DNA of 64,000 nucleotides from Pseudomonas arsenicoxydans (lineage in GTDB: Bacteria > Pseudomonadota > Gammaproteobacteria > Pseudomonadales > Pseudomonadaceae), in NCBI RefSeq assembly GCF_900103875.1, contig NZ_LT629705.1, positions 4,535,001-4,599,000 of the forward strand. Reading direction: 5' to 3'. The notes under the pieces are model-generated. The model saw only the letters and a list, made by a program, of their open reading frames with translations, was not told the origin of the DNA and ran no database searches. Made by a program: the position numbers and the translations under genes. Each line of letters starts with the position of its first letter. The first letter of the stretch is position 1. Shown one piece after another: positions 44,962 through 54,809 of this stretch.

Positions 44962-44997
44962 AAAACCTATACAAAAATAAATTCGTGTATAGGTTTT
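44962..44997 (+). promoter_or_regulatory. 12-bp inverted repeat, probable operator of the chemoreceptor gene
   Basis: AAAACCTATACA and its exact reverse complement TGTATAGGTTTT are separated by 12 AT-rich bases. TATACA in the left arm could serve as a -10 element. The same 12-mer occurs at 46859-46870 before the photoreactivation cluster. The site lies about 180 bases before the chemoreceptor start. A MerR-type light regulator (LitR/CarH class) is a candidate binder by analogy with other pseudomonads, but no such gene is in this window. Confidence 0.55.
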
Positions 44998-45174
44998 CTG
45001 CAATGTGTGCCATTCTGCCATCAGTCAGCTATCACCAGCTGCTCGCGCTCGTGCCTCGCCAGTCTGTTTTCACTTCCAAATGGGTGGTAGAGGCACACAA
45101 GTAGCCCTTGGCATGGATAGCAAAAAGTAACCAGCAAGTTTTGCCCGTACAGGGTCTATCTAAGAGCTCCGCCG

Positions 45175-46815
45175 ATGAAAAACTCAATCTCACTAGCCTC
45201 GCGCATAGGCCTTGGCTTCGCCGTAATTGTGTCGTTGCTCATACTAATCACCGCCGTGGGCATCCAACGTGTGGGTTTTATCGACTCCACCCTGGAAAAC
45301 GTAAGCGAAAATGCGGCAAAAATTCAACGCTACGCTATTAACTTTCGCGGAAGCGTGCACAACCGAGCCATTAGTATTCGGGACGCAGTGTTGGTGGATA
45401 GTGATCAAGACTTAACCGTCCACCTCAATGAAGTTATCAATCTAGAACAGGCCTACTCCGATTCAGCCATACCAATGGATCAGCTATTCGCAACTGCAGG
45501 GGTAACATCGCAGGAGCAACAGCTGTTACTGGCGATTAAAGACATTGAGAAGCAAACTCTAGTTTCCACTAAGTCGGTAATTGCTTTGCGTCGCGCCGGA
45601 GATATTTCAGGTGCACAGGCTTTGCTGCTGCGCCAAACCTCCGGTGAATACAGTGAGTGGTTGAAACGCGTGAATGCACTGATTGACTACGAAGAAGCCT
45701 CGATCAAAAGCCAACTCAGTGCGGTACAAGCCACCGCTAGTGAGTTTCGAGGACTGATGCTCATGGCCAGCGGGATATCGCTGCTGCTAAGCATCATCCT
45801 GGCTGTCTCTATCATTCGCTTCGTCAAGTCAACACTGGGTGCTGAGCCGACTCAGGTTGCCCAGGCGATCCAACGGTTGGCGGCAGGTGACTTGCAACAA
45901 ATGATTGTTACCGATTATCCGAACAGCGTTATGGGCGTCCTGAAAACTGCCCTCAGCCGTTTGGCTGATACCATTAGCGAAGTACGCATTGCGGCCCAAG
46001 AGGTCAACAATTCATCTAGGCTGCTGTTGACCACATCGTCCACCAATAACAATCAAATCAGCCTGCAGACCCGCGAAGCCGAGCAAGTGGCAACTGCCAT
46101 TACGCAAATGGCGGCAACGGTCAATGAAGTTTCGGGCTATGCATCTCAAGCAGCGGACGCAACGCGTCTAGCCGATGCTGAAGTTGTAAGCGGTAATCGC
46201 GTCGTTGCGGACACCACACTCGCTATCGAACAGTTAGCGAACACACTGGTTGAAACCACCAATACGGTAGAGCAGGTGTCCAAGCGTAGCGAAGAGATCG
46301 AAATAGTGATCGAGGTAATCAATTCAATTGCCACGCAAACTAACCTGTTGGCGCTAAACGCAGCCATCGAAGCGGCCCGAGCAGGTGAGCATGGCAGAGG
46401 GTTTGCGGTTGTGGCCGATGAAGTGCGCTCTCTAGCTAATCGTACCCAGGAGTCGACGCGGGAAATACGAGAAATGATAGGCACACTGCAGAGCGGTACT
46501 GAAACGGCTGCACAAACCATGCGTAATAGTTGCGAACTGGTCAGCCACACCGTTGCGCAAACCCGCAACGCCCAGACGGCGCTAGCTAAAATCAGCCAGC
46601 AAGTCGGCGCCATAAACCACATGAATGCCCAAATCGCCAGCGCATCTATCCAGCAAAGCGCCGTGGCCGAAGACGTTGCGCAAAACATCACGCGCATCCA
46701 TAGCTCAACGGTGCAATCGGCAACTGGCTCTCGTGAAGTTGCAACGGCCAGCCAGGAGTTAGCGCAGCTTGCTGATCGTCTTACCCATAAGGTCGCATTT
46801 TTCAGCGTGGCTTAG
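45175..46815 (+). CDS. Methyl-accepting chemotaxis protein
   Basis: The 546-residue receptor has a first membrane helix (about 10-28; [20 protein letters not shown]), a periplasmic four-helix-bundle domain (about 35-185), a second helix (about 195-215; [20 protein letters not shown]), HAMP, and a signalling domain whose tip reads [20 protein letters not shown]. All parts are present. The ligand cannot be told from sequence. Its promoter carries the inverted repeat at 44962-44997 and its terminator abuts the next promoter, so it is a single-gene unit just ahead of the photoreactivation cluster. Confidence 0.93.
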   Translation: MKNSISLASRIGLGFAVIVSLLILITAVGIQRVGFIDSTLENVSENAAKIQRYAINFRGSVHNRAISIRDAVLVDSDQDLTVHLNEVINLEQAYSDSAIPMDQLFATAGVTSQEQQLLLAIKDIEKQTLVSTKSVIALRRAGDISGAQALLLRQTSGEYSEWLKRVNALIDYEEASIKSQLSAVQATASEFRGLMLMASGISLLLSIILAVSIIRFVKSTLGAEPTQVAQAIQRLAAGDLQQMIVTDYPNSVMGVLKTALSRLADTISEVRIAAQEVNNSSRLLLTTSSTNNNQISLQTREAEQVATAITQMAATVNEVSGYASQAADATRLADAEVVSGNRVVADTTLAIEQLANTLVETTNTVEQVSKRSEEIEIVIEVINSIATQTNLLALNAAIEAARAGEHGRGFAVVADEVRSLANRTQESTREIREMIGTLQSGTETAAQTMRNSCELVSHTVAQTRNAQTALAKISQQVGAINHMNAQIASASIQQSAVAEDVAQNITRIHSSTVQSATGSREVATASQELAQLADRLTHKVAFFSVA

Positions 46816-46843
46816 GGCTGGCCTATTGTCAGCCCTTTTCTTT
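46814..46843 (+). terminator. Rho-independent terminator of the chemoreceptor gene
   Basis: AGGGCTG and CAGCCCT arms, a nine-base loop and TTTTCTTT right after the stop codon. Confidence 0.85.
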
Positions 46844-46852
46844 CAACATACT

Positions 46853-46871
46853 TTGTACAAAACCTATACAA
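46853..46871 (+). promoter_or_regulatory. Probable operator/promoter of the photoreactivation cluster
   Basis: TTGTACA and TATACAA form an imperfect inverted repeat with five bases between, overlapping the AAAACCTATACA motif found at 44962-44973. TATACA may be the -10 box, and the first gene starts 12 bases later. A shared regulator with the chemoreceptor is likely. Confidence 0.55.
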
Positions 46872-46882
46872 GGCCGCTAGAA

Positions 46883-47347
46883 ATGTACAATAAAAAGGAT
46901 TGGCCACTAACGCTGTACTTTGACGGTCAATGTCCGCTGTGTGCGCGCGAAATCAAGATCCTTAATCGACACGCCGCAGAGAGTCGACTGCTATTTATTG
47001 ACATCAGCAGCGGTGAGTTCGACGCCAAGGCACTGGGGTTCACGTTCGAGCAAATGCAGTCCACGCTGCACGCCCGTTTCGCCGATGGCCGCTGGGTAAC
47101 TGGTCTGGACGCCACCTTATGGAGCTGGCGAGCCGCCGGTTTGGGATTTTGGGCAGCTCCACTGACATGGCGTGCCATCCGACCGCTGCTTGCTTTAGGT
47201 TATCGCCTCTTCTGCCGCTTACGCCCCCATTTGGCTTGGCTTCCACACCCTGATGGTCGCCGTCGCTGTGTCGACGACCGTTGCGGGGTGCCGGAGTCAA
47301 AACCCGCACCTGACGAGCGGCCTACTTTGAAAACAAAGCAGACCTAG
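46883..47347 (+). CDS. DCC-family thiol-disulfide oxidoreductase (DUF393)
   Basis: The 154-residue protein has the family signature LTLYFDGQCPLC near the N-terminus (D-x-x-C-x-x-C), then LLFIDISSGEF and a DATLWSWRAAGLGFWAAPL region with a short hydrophobic part. Such proteins often accompany photolyase clusters in pseudomonads; a thioredoxin-like redox role is assumed. ATG 46883 lies just after the operator, so transcription starts very close to the coding region. Longer in-frame starts would overlap the terminator and are rejected. Confidence 0.88.
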   Translation: MYNKKDWPLTLYFDGQCPLCAREIKILNRHAAESRLLFIDISSGEFDAKALGFTFEQMQSTLHARFADGRWVTGLDATLWSWRAAGLGFWAAPLTWRAIRPLLALGYRLFCRLRPHLAWLPHPDGRRRCVDDRCGVPESKPAPDERPTLKTKQT

Positions 47348-47491
47348 GAAGCTTCGCTTTGTCATGGCCGGACGAAGAAGCTGGGTCATAGCTGATCTGG
47401 TGAACAACGTTTTTTCTGGTGAGCAGCAGGCACTCCCCTACTGCCAAGGATTGCCGTCACATTAAGCGCAGCATGGCTGCGAGGAGTCTAA

Positions 47492-48052
47492 ATGAACCCA
47501 TCAATAGCCGAGCATTACCGGGAAGTTCTCGTCGCCGTAGGCGAGAACCCAGAGCGTGAAGGTCTGCTGGACACGCCCGAACGCGCAGCCAAAGCAATGC
47601 AGTACCTATGCAACGGCTACACGATGAATCTGGAGGAAGTTATCAACGGCGCACTGTTCGAATCGCTAAACGACGAAATGGTCATCGTACGCGACATCGA
47701 GCTGTATTCATTGTGCGAGCACCACATGCTGCCCTTCATCGGCAAAGCTCATGTCGCGTACATCCCGACAGGGAGGGTATTAGGCCTGTCGAAGGTCGCA
47801 CGAATAGTCGATATGTTTGCCCGTCGCTTACAGATTCAGGAAAACCTCACCAAACAAATTGCTGACGCCCTTCAGCACATGACCGATGCCGCCGGTGTGG
47901 CCGTGGTTATTGAGGCAAAGCACATGTGCATGATGATGCGGGGCGTGGAGAAGCAAAACTCGGTGATGACCACATCGGTGATGCTAGGCGCCTTTCGCGA
48001 CTCGTCCGCTACGCGTCACGAGTTCCTGCAATTGATAGGCCGACTCGGTTAG
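47492..48052 (+). CDS. folE: GTP cyclohydrolase I (FolE type)
   Basis: The 186-residue protein has the complete FolE core: [40 protein letters not shown] (zinc-binding Cys and His), [20 protein letters not shown] and [17 protein letters not shown] (second Cys region). It converts GTP to dihydroneopterin triphosphate, the first step to folate and pterins. Placement in the photolyase cluster suggests supply of a pterin antenna or cofactor under light stress. GAGGAG precedes the ATG. Pseudomonads often have more than one folE; this looks like the accessory copy. Confidence 0.95.
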   Translation: MNPSIAEHYREVLVAVGENPEREGLLDTPERAAKAMQYLCNGYTMNLEEVINGALFESLNDEMVIVRDIELYSLCEHHMLPFIGKAHVAYIPTGRVLGLSKVARIVDMFARRLQIQENLTKQIADALQHMTDAAGVAVVIEAKHMCMMMRGVEKQNSVMTTSVMLGAFRDSSATRHEFLQLIGRLG

Positions 48053-48087
48053 CGCCAAAAATCGCGACTGTCTGCGGGAGAGGCTAA

Positions 48088-48798
48088 ATGAATAGTACTT
48101 TCAAGATGAACTCCCTTGGCGATGGCTACCGTGCCTTGGTGATAGGCGCCAGTGGAGCGCTCGGCACGGCATTTTGTGAGTTGCTCAATGAAGATCCACG
48201 ATGCTCGGCTGTTCGTGAGCTGGGGCGCAACAGTGTTCCAGGACTGGATCTGGAAAAGCCCGACAGTATCCCCTGGGCGGCTGCCGAATTAGCTGAAGAA
48301 GCCCCATACCAGTTGATTTTGCATGCTGCCGGGCTGCTCCATCGCGACGACATCAAACCTGAAAAAAGCTACTCCGCGATTGAAGCGGACGCGCTCCAGG
48401 CGATATTCCAAGTCAACACGCTCGGGCCTGCGCTGGTTTTGCGTCACTTTCTACCCTTGCTTGAACCTCGTGGCGCGATGGCGGTGCTCTCCGCCAAAGT
48501 GGGCAGTATCGGCGACAACCGTTTGGGTGGCTGGTATGCCTATCGCGCCTCCAAGGCAGCGTTGAACATGTTGATTAAAACGGCTGCGACCGAACTAGCG
48601 CGGACACGCCCTCAGACCCGCTTATTTACTCTTCATCCCGGCACCGTCATTTCGGGCCTGTCTCAACCCTTTCGTGGCACCTCTGCAGCCAGGCCGGCAA
48701 GCATTGCCGCCCATGAGTTGTTATCACTGATTGACCGTTTGACGTCTGCCGACAGCGGCAATTTCTTTGCTTATACCGGAGAACGCCTACCTTGGTAG
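48088..48798 (+). CDS. Short-chain dehydrogenase (CsgA/folM-like)
   Basis: The 236-residue SDR has VIGASGALGTAFCELL (a GxxGxxG-type NAD(P) motif), ILHAAGLL (NAG-like), AVLSAKVGSIGDN (Ser region) and the catalytic YAYRASKAALN. Following folE by 35 bases, it may act on pterins, like the C-factor-type reductases that sit in these clusters, though the substrate is inferred only from context. GGGAGAGG precedes the ATG. Confidence 0.9.
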   Translation: MNSTFKMNSLGDGYRALVIGASGALGTAFCELLNEDPRCSAVRELGRNSVPGLDLEKPDSIPWAAAELAEEAPYQLILHAAGLLHRDDIKPEKSYSAIEADALQAIFQVNTLGPALVLRHFLPLLEPRGAMAVLSAKVGSIGDNRLGGWYAYRASKAALNMLIKTAATELARTRPQTRLFTLHPGTVISGLSQPFRGTSAARPASIAAHELLSLIDRLTSADSGNFFAYTGERLPW

Positions 48799-48812
48799 GC
48801 AGGGAGTGAATT

Positions 48813-49118
48813 TTGAATCTGCAAGCGTTGACCGAACGGGCCGCGAATGGCGAAGTACGCGAGTTGGAGTTGCTATCGCTGGAGGGCGGTTTTTATCTAG
48901 CGCGAGTCAGGACAGATCATGGCCAGTTTACGCTGCTGGACGAAACGGCGAAGCCTATGCACCTTCGTTCCATCAATCACCTACGTGAGTTGTTGCAGCT
49001 TGTCCCGCCATTTCCCTGCGCGCTCGTGCAGCATTGCGTCCATGACGAGATGTGCGGTTCACGTGAAGGGCCAATTGGGTCGTTAAGCATTCCTTTCTCA
49101 CTGACTGCGCCCTGGTGA
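48813..49118 (+). CDS. DUF6482 family protein
   Basis: The product begins LNLQALTERAANGEVRELEL and has LLSLEGGFYLARVR, HLRSINHLRELLQLV and VHDEMCG, a pattern I recall as DUF6482 in Pseudomonas. The start is TTG 48813 with AGGGAG upstream. It sits 14 bases after the SDR and 25 before the photolyase, so it is in the same operon. Function unknown. Confidence 0.8.
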   Translation: MNLQALTERAANGEVRELELLSLEGGFYLARVRTDHGQFTLLDETAKPMHLRSINHLRELLQLVPPFPCALVQHCVHDEMCGSREGPIGSLSIPFSLTAPW

Positions 49119-49143
49119 GCCTCATTCCGTTGGATCCTGTCGA

Positions 49144-50682
49144 ATGAACAAGACTCACCGACTATGCCTGGTCTTGGGTGACCAGTTATCTTTTGAACTG
49201 GCCTCATTGAAGCAGCTGGATAGCGAGCGCGATACGGTATTACTGGTCGAAGTGATGGAGGAAGCCAGCCACGTGCCCCATCACCCGCAAAAAATAACGC
49301 TGATCTTCAGTGCTATGCGCCATTTTGCCAAGGCGTTGCAACAGCGCGGTATTCGCGTGCAATACGTCACGCTTGATGACCCGCAAAATAGCGGATCGGT
49401 GCCGGGCGAGTTACGCCGCTGGCAGTCGCTGCTGCAACCGGATGAGTTGCACCTGACAGAGTGCGGGGACTGGCGCCTTGAGCAGTCGCTCAAAGATTGC
49501 GGCTTGGCGATTCAATGGCATACCGATACCCGTTTTTACTGCACCCGACTCGAATTTGCATCCTGGGCCGAAGGCAAAAAGCAGCTGCGCATGGAGTTCT
49601 TCTACCGTGAGATGCGACGCAAGAGTGGCTTGCTGCTCAACGGCGACGGCAGCCCGGTCGGCGGCGCCTGGAACTTTGATGCCGAAAATCGCAAGGCACT
49701 GCCTAAAGGCGTGAGAGCCCCCTCCCCCATCCGCTTTTCGGCCGATGCAATCACCTTGGACGTGCTGGCGCTGGTCGCAAAAAACTTTTCCAGCCACTAT
49801 GGCGCCCTCGACACCTTTGACTACCCGGTGACTCACGCCGATGCCCAAGCGCTGTGGGACTACTTCCTCGACTGGGGTTTGGCAGCCTTCGGCGACTACC
49901 AGGATGCGATGGCCAGTGATGAACCTTTCCTGTTCCATGCACGGATCAGCGCCGCGCTGAATATCGGCTTGCTGGATCTGCGTCAATTGTGCAGCGACGT
50001 CGAGGATGCGTATTGGTCGCACAGGATTCCATTAAATGCCGCCGAAGGCTTTATCCGTCAACTCATTGGCTGGCGTGAATACGTACGCGGCGTCTACTGG
50101 CTGAAAATGCCCGACTACGCCGGCGGCAATCTGTTTGGCAACAGCAGACCGCTTCCACCGTTCTATTGGACAGGCGATACCAAGATGAACTGCATGGGCC
50201 AGGCAATCGGCCAAAGTTTGAAACATGCCTATGCCCACCATATCCAACGGTTGATGGTGACCGGCAACTTTGCGCTGCTGGCAGGCATCGCACCGAGCCA
50301 GATTTGCGACTGGTACCTGGCGATCTACATGGACGCGTTCGACTGGGTCGAACTGCCCAATACATTGGGCATGGTGATGCACGCCGATGGCGGTTACCTG
50401 GGCTCCAAGCCTTACTGCGCCAGTGGCCAATATATAAAGCGCATGTCCGACTACTGCCGTAACTGCGCGTACAAAGTCACTGAAAGCACGACGGACGACG
50501 CCTGCCCTTTCAATTCGCTTTACTGGCATTTTCTGATGCGTCACGGCGATCTTTTGCGCAGCAATCAGCGCATCGGCATGGTCTACAAAAACCTCGATCG
50601 GATGACTGAACCCAAGCAGCAAGCGCTCTGGGAGCGTGGTCAGAAACTGCTCGCCAAACTCGATGCCGGTGAGTCGTTTTGA
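49144..50682 (+). CDS. FeS-type bacterial cryptochrome/photolyase (PhrB-like)
   Basis: The 512-residue protein begins [20 protein letters not shown] (antenna domain), holds FAD-binding [23 protein letters not shown] and [19 protein letters not shown], and a Cys set in the last third ([16 protein letters not shown]) for a [4Fe-4S] cluster. This is the FeS-BCP/CryPro class, (6-4) photolyases that use a lumazine antenna. It repairs UV lesions using blue light. A riboflavin- or pterin-related antenna would tie in with folE in the same operon. Translation of the DUF2256 gene is coupled through a TTGA overlap. Confidence 0.95.
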   Translation: MNKTHRLCLVLGDQLSFELASLKQLDSERDTVLLVEVMEEASHVPHHPQKITLIFSAMRHFAKALQQRGIRVQYVTLDDPQNSGSVPGELRRWQSLLQPDELHLTECGDWRLEQSLKDCGLAIQWHTDTRFYCTRLEFASWAEGKKQLRMEFFYREMRRKSGLLLNGDGSPVGGAWNFDAENRKALPKGVRAPSPIRFSADAITLDVLALVAKNFSSHYGALDTFDYPVTHADAQALWDYFLDWGLAAFGDYQDAMASDEPFLFHARISAALNIGLLDLRQLCSDVEDAYWSHRIPLNAAEGFIRQLIGWREYVRGVYWLKMPDYAGGNLFGNSRPLPPFYWTGDTKMNCMGQAIGQSLKHAYAHHIQRLMVTGNFALLAGIAPSQICDWYLAIYMDAFDWVELPNTLGMVMHADGGYLGSKPYCASGQYIKRMSDYCRNCAYKVTESTTDDACPFNSLYWHFLMRHGDLLRSNQRIGMVYKNLDRMTEPKQQALWERGQKLLAKLDAGESF

Positions 50683-50819
50683 AAAAGAGTGAACTGCCCC
50701 TGAAGGCGTGTGCAGTCTGCGGATTGCCTTTCGCCTGGCGCAAGAAATGGGCGCGCTGCTGGGCTGAGGTGCGCTACTGCTCGGAGCGTTGCCAACGGCG
50801 CAGAAGCATTAAATGCTGA
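50679..50819 (+). CDS. DUF2256 zinc-ribbon-like small protein
   Basis: This 46-residue ORF begins with TTG overlapping the photolyase stop (TTGA). It reads [20 protein letters not shown] and [18 protein letters not shown]. Two CxxC-type pairs (CAVC; CSERC) suggest a zinc ribbon. DUF2256 genes follow cryptochrome/photolyase genes in many bacteria, which supports this short gene. Confidence 0.85.
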   Translation: MKKSELPLKACAVCGLPFAWRKKWARCWAEVRYCSERCQRRRSIKC

Positions 50820-50857
50820 GAATGTGAAACAGATAAGCGTACGTCTCCTGCAGGGAC

Positions 50858-51038
50858 TCAAAGCACCCGAGGATCTACGCCTTCAACTTGAGTCTGGTAG
50901 GTGGTCTTCAGTCGCAGCTTCTCCACATTAGTCATAGAGATTAGAAGCTCTGGTCGTGGTCTCGCAGTAGAAATCCGTTTTGTATCGCATGGATCCCCTT
51001 TCCGTTCATATTGCAGGGACAACAGCTCTCGATATCAT
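50858..51038 (-). pseudogene. Small orphan-family protein (MISRFVVVP family), broken copy
   Basis: The minus strand reads MISRAVVPAI, a stop, then in shifted frames MRYKTDFYCETTTRAS, NLYD and KLRLKTTYQTQVEG. It matches the intact protein at 8498-8725 with at least two small indels. The gene is dead. Confidence 0.65.
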
Positions 51039-51449
51039 CTTCACGCCCTATCCAAGCCCCCTTCGCTATTGGCGGCCATAAGCCACCATCGCAGCGACCG
51101 TTGTCAATTTCCGATGATGAGCACGAGCAGACATGAGTTGATTGGACGCTTCGTAAAAAACGCTCGGGATCTACCTTTGGGCGGCACTGCTCTCTCCCTC
51201 GGTATTCGCGGGACGACATTCAGAAGATCTAAATGGTGCATATGATTATCCATATTTAATTCTTTCAAGGGCGGCAAATTTCGGGGATGAGAGCTCTGTG
51301 CTCGCCTATACTAAAAATGTCAAGTCATGTTGGCGAGCTCGATTAACAAGCTATTGATATATATGGAGATTTAAAAAACTGGTTACCTTGGAGATTGCTA
51401 GTTAAGAACTTTTTTGTGTGATGGTTTGGTGTCGTGACGAGGTTTTGAT
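51039..51449. other. Intergenic stretch
   Basis: No supported gene. The right part (51240-51440) is AT-rich and should carry the promoter of the hemerythrin gene. Confidence 0.4.
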
Positions 51450-51917
51450 ATGAACGTCTTGTTGAAAGAACTTCATGCCTATCATCATGAGGCAGCTATA
51501 AAAATCACTCAGATCAAAGAGTTGCTGAGGAAGATAAGGCATGAATCCGATGGTGCTGATGACTGCAAGTTGTTGTTCAAGATGCTGGAAGCCATGCATG
51601 GTGATGCAGAACAATACCACCATGAAAATGAAGAACTTATTCGGCTGTCTTTGCTAGGGACTGATGCACCGATCCACCAACGGGTCAAGGATATCGAGCG
51701 AGACCATCAAGCATTTGGGCGCATTGCTGGACAGTTGAAGATGTTGGAGGACACAACTCAGGAAACAAGAGTAATTGCTGACACTATCGATGACTTTATC
51801 AAAAAATATTTCGATCATATGGACTCGGAGGAAAATATTTTCTTTCCGTTGGCAGATAAGTGGCTGTCAGACGAGCAGTGGCAGGAAATAAAGCGTCAAT
51901 GGCATTCCGCGTCTTAA
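51450..51917 (+). CDS. Hemerythrin-domain protein
   Basis: The 155-residue helical protein has HHE ligands: LKELHAYHHEAAIKI, AEQYHHENEELIRLSLL, IERDHQAFGRIAGQL and YFDHMDSEENIFFPLADK. The C-terminal HMxxEE..FFPLA pattern is that of full-length bacterial hemerythrins that bind the cluster needed for oxygen or nitric oxide sensing. It differs from the protein at 19346-19822. It is monocistronic, and its leader is AT-rich. Confidence 0.88.
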   Translation: MNVLLKELHAYHHEAAIKITQIKELLRKIRHESDGADDCKLLFKMLEAMHGDAEQYHHENEELIRLSLLGTDAPIHQRVKDIERDHQAFGRIAGQLKMLEDTTQETRVIADTIDDFIKKYFDHMDSEENIFFPLADKWLSDEQWQEIKRQWHSAS

Positions 51918-52518
51918 TCTGCACCTGCATCTGGCCGCCGACAATGCATATTTCTCTGAACTGGTTACCCTCCCGCAGCACCTACAGCCCGTCCATCCCG
52001 TGCCCCTGAGCCAGCCGTGCGCGCTTGGTTTCACCAAGCAACGTCAGCGCCTGGCCCTGGCATTGGCGAGCATGCACGAGCCGCTACAAAGGTGACGGCT
52101 GCGACTGAATTCACAAGTGGGGGCGATGGCCGCTGAGATGATGGCGGGGCGGCCGCCTAAGAAGGCAATTACCCTAAAGATACAGAAGGAAGCATCGAGG
52201 CCAACCTTAGGGTCAACACCAGCAATAATGGAGAATGCGCTGGCTTCGGGGATGAGGGCCAGTGCAACGACGAGACCAGCCCTGACATTTGATACCCATG
52301 TGAGTTTGATCTTTCAAGCATTGATTTTCCAGAACAGGCGCAACATAACGCGCGGAATCGAGCACAGAGCATTTGCTTGGCATTAAACGCGAAGCATCCA
52401 GAGATATCGAGTGCGTCGCACCGTTTCGCTTAGTAACCACTAACCTATGGGCTATCCAAAACCAAGGGCCGGGCGACCATTTGGCATCGGTGAATGCTAA
52501 CGAGTCGGTATGGTTTCC
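51918..52518. other. Degraded stretch with coding scraps
   Basis: Plus strand 51923-52095 reads DNAYFSELVTLPQHLQPVHP and [20 protein letters not shown] before a stop. Positions 52280-52400 in another frame read SSIDFPEQAQHNARNRAQSI. Both look like ends of decayed genes I cannot name. Confidence 0.35.
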
Positions 52519-52735
52519 CTATCTGACAGAACGCCTTGCAACCACTCCATGTTAACCCGCTGGCACTCACTCTTAGCTTCCTCTCGGGTCTGATAGGTTA
52601 TCTTAAGCCGTAGCTTTTCCTGATTGTCATAGAGGTTGAAGCCTGTTGGCGCTGTCTTGTAGTAGAAGCGCGATCCTTTTCGCTTTGATCCCGTTTCTGT
52701 TGGGATCGAGGGACAACAACAAAACTCGAAATCAT
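52519..52735 (-). pseudogene. Small orphan-family protein (MISRFVVVP family), frameshifted copy
   Basis: The start reads MISSFVVVP. One base is missing right after, and the next frame continues SIPTETGSKRKGSRFYYKTA, TGFNLYDNQEKLRLKITYQT and REEAKSECQRVN to a stop at 52519. With the base restored it would be 72 residues, close to the intact copy at 8498-8725. Confidence 0.7.
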
Positions 52736-52980
52736 CTTCACATCCACTCTTCCTCTAACTATGTGATCGGGTAAACTGGGGCGCTAGGGAGGCATTGCCC
52801 TCGATGGAAACTGGAGCTAGAAATTCAATCACCAGTGCAAGGCTACCAAGCATTAGACTCCCTAAACCCCTTCTGATATTGGCTGTAAGTGGCCGAATCA
52901 ACCGCGGATCTTAGGGTTTCAGAATTTAGTCAAAAACTCTATCCACCTGCGGTGAATTCACCGATTCAAAAAAGCCTCCC

Positions 52981-53778
52981 ATGCATAAAAAAAAGACTCA
53001 TTTCCGAATGTGGCCACATGTTGCGTCGAGCTTTCTGATTTGCACACTACAATTGTTGGTAGCTAGCACCTGCATCGCACAAGAGGCGCATGAGACACTG
53101 ACAATTATGGTGGAAGATGCCGCAGCACCTTGGTCAAAGAGCGATGGCACGGGTTACGCCAATGACGTAGTTGTAGCCGCCTTCAAGGAGATGGGGGTAG
53201 AGGTGAGGCTAAGAGTAGTGCCGTATTCACGCTGTAAGTACATGGTGCTCAATGGCCAAGTCGCCGCCTGCTTCAACATGAGCTGGCAGTCCGAATTCGA
53301 GGGTAAGATCAAGCTGGCTGCACAGCCGATTTTCAAAGTACACAACGACATCTTCGAACATATCAATGCTCCCTTGCCGAAGCCTTCAGACGCTAAATGT
53401 GATTTGCCCCCCGGCACTGTCGTTGGCATAACCAGAGATTATGAATACTCAGCCCAGGTGACGGCGCTCCAGACCTCAGGGGTGGTCTTTAAAAACTCCC
53501 TCTCGGACTTAACCAGCCTGCAAAAGCTGGCGGCTCGGCGTTTTCAGGCGGTATTGGTCATGAGTAATGACCTTGAGCCAAGGAATCAAAAGGCCAAACA
53601 ATCAGGCACTGACGATGCAGTGCGCTTCGCCTTCAATTGCGGAGTGGAAAACTCAACAATAGGCTTCAGCTTGGCGCATCCAGACGGATTGTGGGCGTTG
53701 GAAATGTACGACGAGGGCTATCGCCGCATCGAGGCCAACGGCGCCCTCAAGGATATTCACATGCGCTGGTTTCCTTAG
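52981..53778 (+). CDS. Periplasmic substrate-binding protein (SBP family 3-like)
   Basis: The 265-residue protein has a signal peptide (about 1-34, ending near CIAQ) and a two-lobe binding fold: ETLTIMVEDAAAPWSKSDGT, GYANDVVVAAFKEMGVEVRL, RVVPYSRCKYMVLNGQVAAC, then a second lobe with VVGITRDYEYSAQVTALQTS. It resembles amino-acid ABC binding proteins of the kind that feed chemotaxis or c-di-GMP systems. No permease or ATPase is nearby, so it is either a soluble sensor partner or an orphan. An EAL/GGDEF relic follows on the opposite strand. Confidence 0.82.
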   Translation: MHKKKTHFRMWPHVASSFLICTLQLLVASTCIAQEAHETLTIMVEDAAAPWSKSDGTGYANDVVVAAFKEMGVEVRLRVVPYSRCKYMVLNGQVAACFNMSWQSEFEGKIKLAAQPIFKVHNDIFEHINAPLPKPSDAKCDLPPGTVVGITRDYEYSAQVTALQTSGVVFKNSLSDLTSLQKLAARRFQAVLVMSNDLEPRNQKAKQSGTDDAVRFAFNCGVENSTIGFSLAHPDGLWALEMYDEGYRRIEANGALKDIHMRWFP

Positions 53779-53844
53779 TTTCATGAGGCCTTGACTATGC
53801 GACTAGCGGTGCTAGGGAACAATGTAGTATGTGTAAATCTCAAG

Positions 53845-54809
53845 CTACTGGGACTCAGTCATAGCAACTCCTTTGCGCCCGAGTTGTTTAACACCGTACA
53901 TCGCCTGATCCGCCGCTTTCAGCAAGGAGCCCAGACTTTGACCATGATTGGGGCACAGAGAGACTCCGATACTGCACGAAAGTGATAGCTCTCCTGCGCT
54001 TGTCGCTACTGTCTGCACAATGGCTTCCAGCACCCTCTCGGCGTACTGCTCAGCACTATCTGGGCTGATAAGTTCCGTGATCAGAATCACGAATTCATCT
54101 CCCCCATAGCGCGCGACGATGTCACAAGAACGAGTGACCTGAAGCATGCGATTGGCGACTGCTTTGAGAACCTGATCACCGACCTCATGGCCATGCTTAT
54201 CGTTAATTTCCTTGAAATGATCCAGATCGACCAACAGAACGGCAAATGCAGTCCCGCTCGATGTCCAATTCGAGAGGGCTTGATCAAAACGCTCAGCGAG
54301 GAGGTAGCGATTCGGCAATTGGGTTAGAACATCATGGGTTGCGAGATAAGCCGAGCGTTCGAGTTCAACCTCTGCTCTTTCAATCGCTTTGAAATGCTAT
54401 CAATGTATTCGCTTTCGACGGTTTCGAAAATCAGTCGATCGAGCGGAAAATCATGAATTCGTGCGGCTTCCAACGTACTTCTAATGCAATGCTCTGGACG
54501 ATAAACTGCGTTAGGAAGAAAGTTAATCGAAAGGTTTTCAGTCATTCCGAGGTTCGCAGCAGTCGAAATGGCCCGCATGCGGCAAAGCTGGTCGAATCGA
54601 TAACGGTTATTGTCGTTTACTTTCTCCAGCACCGACAGAGCCCCCTCTCCATTAATACCTCTTACCAACGCTTCATGTGCAAATACCGATTGATCGCGCA
54701 CGTCCACAATTGGCTGAAAGGCGAAAGTAAAATCTAAACCCAGATCAACATTACTTTTGCAACCTTGACAACCATTTGACGAAGTCAATGCGTTTGAGGA
54801 AACGGTCAT
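53845..54809 (-). pseudogene. EAL-GGDEF chimera, out of frame
   Basis: The N-terminal part (54809 to about 54400) is the first 140 residues of an EAL domain: FAFQPIVDVRDQSVFAHEAL, RYRFDQLCRMRAISTA, LSINFLPNAVYRPEHC. It stops being EAL-like after FETVESEYIDS. In another frame a linker (AEVELERSAYLATHDVLTQL) leads to a complete GGDEF domain (LPNRYLL, LLVDLDHFKEINDKHGHEVG, RYGGDEFVILIT), ending at 53845. The bulk of the EAL domain is deleted and the halves are out of register. A cyclase could only be made from an internal start. Confidence 0.85.
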
